NCBI RefSeq assembly: GCF_002214385.1
Contig: NZ_CP014855.1
Location: 1,426,001 to 1,490,000, forward strand
Direction: 5' to 3'
Source of the DNA: Thermococcus gorgonarius
GTDB taxonomy: Archaea; Methanobacteriota_B; Thermococci; Thermococcales; Thermococcaceae
Length of the DNA: 64,000 nucleotides
Below, piece after piece: positions 61,749 to 64,000 of this stretch (positions are counted from its first letter, which is position 1; every line of letters starts with the position of its first letter). Below the pieces are notes generated by a model. That model was not told where the DNA came from, did not search any database, and saw only the letters and a program-made list of their open reading frames with translations. The translations under genes and the position numbers were made by a program.

Positions 61749-63218
61749 ATGATAGGGCTTCTCACTACGCTAACTTTCACGGTTCCACTGATTGGAGGCT
61801 TGCTCCTGTTCAGGCTCGACGAGAGAAAGGCAGATGCGGTTATGTTAGGCTCGTTTCTAATCGCTATGCTCCTGCAGTTTAGCGTTTTAGTTGAGTACCT
61901 GCTCCACCACAACCACGAGACCGTTCACATCGCCTACATAACCACAGAGAGGCTCGGCGAGGCCTACGGCATTATAGTCGACCCGATGAGCGTTTTAATC
62001 GGCACTGTCGTCGCCCTAGCCGGCTTCATCTTCATGTTCTATGGCATGGAGTACATGAGCGGGAGAAACGTAGGACATCCGGTTGGAAAGGGGCGCGGTC
62101 TCTTCTACGCCTGGATGACGCTCTTTGAGGGGGCAACACTCGGCTTCATTTACTCCTCCACATTCCTCGGCCTGCTCATCTTCTTCGAGCTGATGGGCCT
62201 GGCCTGTTGGGGTGTGGTGAGTTACTACAACACTCCTGCAGGGAGGAGGGCAGGCTTCAAGGCCTTCATAATCCCGAACGTCGGGGCGATGATAGGCTTC
62301 TACACGGCCATAGGGATTGGAATAACCCAGCTCCACGATTTAAGCCTCTTCTCGCTCTCCCACGTTTCCGATTCGGTAAAACCCTGGCTGTTTCTGGCTC
62401 TGCTCATAGCCGGCTACACAAAGAGCGCCCAGTTTCCGACCTACTCGTGGATTCCCGACGCGATGGAGGCCCCAACTCCAGCGAGTGCATTCCTCCACGG
62501 CGCGGCGATGGTCGAGATGGGCGTTTATCTTGTTGCAAGAGTGCTACAGTTCATCGGGACTCTGCCAACGTGGATCTTCTACTTCATGGCCGTGATGGTC
62601 TCGCTCACTCTGCTCATCCCGATACTCAACTACCCTGTCCAGAACGACGCCAAGAGGCTTTTGGCTTATTCAACGGTCGCTGAAGCTGGAATAATGTTCG
62701 TCGGCCTGACCTTTGCCTCCCTTGGCCTCGAAGTGGGCCTCAAAGCGGCCATGTTCCAGCTCACCACCCACGCCTTCGTCAAGGGATTGGCTTTCCTCAC
62801 CGCAGGAACCTTCACCTACTCCCTCGGGACCCTCGACATGAGGAAGATCAGCGGTCTAAAGGAGGTTCTCCCGATCAACGCCCTCGCCTGGAGTGTTGCC
62901 CTTCTCGGTCTTGCGGGCCTTCCGCCGATGGCCATAGCCTTCAGCAAGGCGGAGCTTTTAACGGGCTTGGATGCCCTCAAGACAACTCCCGTTGCGTGGC
63001 TCCCAATCCTCATGGTCTTAGCTGATTCGGCAGTGTTCCTCTGGGTCGGCGTCAAGTGGATAACCCGGAACGTCTTTGGAAAGAAGAGTGTCGAGATGGC
63101 CAGTACGCACCCAATAATAACGGCCTCGCTGATAATGCTTATCATTCTCGTCTTCATCGTTCCCTACCTGGCCTATCCTCTCGTCCATGAAATAGGCTTC
63201 TTCGGGGGTGGGCACTGA
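61749..63218 (+). CDS. Antiporter-like membrane subunit of a second Complex-I-like complex
   Basis: A 489-residue paralogue of the 23975 gene: about 14 helices with FLGLLIFFELMGLACWGVVSY, TKSAQFPTYSWIPDAMEAPT, ASAFLHGAAMVEMG, KRLLAYSTVAEAGIMF and TTHAFVKGLAF. Start at ATG 61749 (GGGGGGCGGGAG); a TATA CTTTAAAAGG (61695-61704) makes an upstream ATG at 61722 too early. Belongs to a membrane-bound hydrogenase or Mrp-type operon continuing beyond the window. Confidence 0.88.
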   Translation: MIGLLTTLTFTVPLIGGLLLFRLDERKADAVMLGSFLIAMLLQFSVLVEYLLHHNHETVHIAYITTERLGEAYGIIVDPMSVLIGTVVALAGFIFMFYGMEYMSGRNVGHPVGKGRGLFYAWMTLFEGATLGFIYSSTFLGLLIFFELMGLACWGVVSYYNTPAGRRAGFKAFIIPNVGAMIGFYTAIGIGITQLHDLSLFSLSHVSDSVKPWLFLALLIAGYTKSAQFPTYSWIPDAMEAPTPASAFLHGAAMVEMGVYLVARVLQFIGTLPTWIFYFMAVMVSLTLLIPILNYPVQNDAKRLLAYSTVAEAGIMFVGLTFASLGLEVGLKAAMFQLTTHAFVKGLAFLTAGTFTYSLGTLDMRKISGLKEVLPINALAWSVALLGLAGLPPMAIAFSKAELLTGLDALKTTPVAWLPILMVLADSAVFLWVGVKWITRNVFGKKSVEMASTHPIITASLIMLIILVFIVPYLAYPLVHEIGFFGGGH

Positions 63219-64000
63219 TGGAGCCACTCACGATGCTCAACCTTGCCCTCCTCCTTCTCTTCACGGGCGCGCTCGTTGCCCTCTTCAAGGGTGGCAGGAT
63301 AGCTTACCTCTTCACGCTCTCCGCATCTATCCCCATCTTCCTTGTCTCAATAGCCGGCATTGACGGCTTTAAGGGTGAAATACTTCCCTTCCTGCCGACT
63401 GGCGTTGACGTTGACCCCCTCTCCGCTCTCTTCCTGATGGTTCTGGCCTTTCTCACCTTCTCCATATCGCTCTACCTCCTCGATTATAGAGTCAGGGGAG
63501 ACGAGCGCTACCTCGGCCTCTCCGTCAACATGGCGCTGCTCTCTGCCCTGCTCTTCATCACCACAGACGACCTCGAGAGGCTCACCCTCGCCTACGAACT
63601 CTTCGCCGTCTTCACCTTTGTCCTGATTCTCACGTCAGAGACGAAAGGCTCGAGGAAGGCGGCGTGGAGGTACATCGTCTTAACCCAGCTCTTCGGCATA
63701 ATCCCCCTTCTCACAGCGACCTCCCTGGCTCACGCCGCCGGTGCTTTAACCTTTGAAGAGCTTAGAGCAAACCTCGCGAACCTCCCGGTTGGCCTCTGGG
63801 TCATGTATGCCCTCTACCTCTCGGCCTTCCTCGTTAGGGCTGGCGTTTTTCCCTTCCACACATGGGTTGCTAGAACCTACCGCTCGGTCCCTAGTCCCCT
63901 CATCCCAGTCTTCATCGTCGGTGAGGGCTTCGGCTTCTATGGCATTCTCAGGATGACGGAGTTCGTCCTTCCGACCTCGAAAACTGTGGGATACGTTATA
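63218..64000 (+). CDS. Second antiporter-like membrane subunit (partial)
   Basis: The ATG overlaps the previous stop (TGATG). The 261 visible residues form about eight hydrophobic segments with VDVDPLSALFLMVLAFLTF, TDDLERLTLAYELFAVFTFVL (key Glu), and RAGVFPFHTWVARTYRSVPS, the NuoL/HyfB signature. It corresponds to the 25418 gene. The 3' end is outside the window, so which electron donor this complex uses cannot be told. Confidence 0.85.
   Translation, partial: MEPLTMLNLALLLLFTGALVALFKGGRIAYLFTLSASIPIFLVSIAGIDGFKGEILPFLPTGVDVDPLSALFLMVLAFLTFSISLYLLDYRVRGDERYLGLSVNMALLSALLFITTDDLERLTLAYELFAVFTFVLILTSETKGSRKAAWRYIVLTQLFGIIPLLTATSLAHAAGALTFEELRANLANLPVGLWVMYALYLSAFLVRAGVFPFHTWVARTYRSVPSPLIPVFIVGEGFGFYGILRMTEFVLPTSKTVGYVI

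Overview
The window is a chromosome segment of a hyperthermophilic archaeon of the order Thermococcales, most likely Thermococcus. The evidence is the shared-gamma porG-vorDAB-porDAB cluster, a Hyf/Mhy-type [NiFe]-hydrogenase operon, the Mrp-type HypB beside HypA, TrmB and NikR regulators, GGTGAT/GAGGTG ribosome sites 4-7 nt before starts, and TTTAWA-type TATA boxes. No rRNA, tRNA, CRISPR array or intact transposase gene was recognised.

Layout. 1-5.5 kb: housekeeping genes (archaeal CoaD fragment, DUF835 protein, Kae1, a secreted protein, HflX, a Pit transporter). 5.7-14.4 kb: pyruvate and 2-ketoisovalerate ferredoxin oxidoreductases, a CooC-like nickel ATPase and an AMP-forming acetyl-CoA synthetase. 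14.5-20.4 kb: hydrogenase maturation genes hypE, hypF, hypD, hypC and a hypC paralogue, with an MNT/HEPN pair between hypE and hypF. 20.6-33 kb: a TetR regulator, then an operon joining a divergent molybdopterin oxidoreductase and a four-cluster ferredoxin subunit to a membrane-bound group 4 [NiFe] hydrogenase (formate-hydrogenlyase-like), followed by a MobA-like protein. 33-41 kb: HycI-type protease, a second MNT/HEPN pair, hypBA, nikR, an FmdE-family protein with a FecBCD-type ABC importer, and a flavodiiron protein.

42-44.1 kb is decayed: a 2-oxoacid:ferredoxin oxidoreductase beta gene with an internal amber codon, an alpha gene that has lost its 5' part and abuts the start of another gene, and an ACR3-like scrap. 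44.1-51.5 kb is a sugar operon (binding protein, two permeases, ATPase, TrmB regulator) that also encodes a sucrose-phosphate/sucrose-synthase-type GT4 enzyme and a PfkB kinase. It is flanked by two diverged copies of a repeat with a hairpin. 51.9-61.6 kb holds mixed redox genes (HIBADH family, DUF302, CcdA with thioredoxin, nitroreductase, SDR, FMN reductase, ferritin), a frameshifted SLC13/ArsB-type transporter, and an SDR fused to a polyprenyl diphosphate synthase. From 61.7 kb a second set of Complex-I-like membrane subunits begins and runs off the end.

How it fits together. Much of the window serves H2 metabolism: the hydrogenase, all Hyp proteins (A-F), a C-terminal protease, a nickel sensor, a probable metal importer and a molybdopterin guanylyltransferase-like protein. 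Two regulatory layers can be read directly. SurR-type sites (GTTn3AACn5GTT) lie just upstream of the hypF, hypA/nikR and fmdE-ABC promoters. A separate palindrome, TGACYRGWYRGTCA, occurs upstream of hypC, at the tetR gene itself and at the start of the hydrogenase operon, which points to one TetR-controlled regulon. The most novel candidates are the divergent molybdoenzyme-hydrogenase operon and the sugar operon that may split an imported fructoside by reverse glycosyl transfer.
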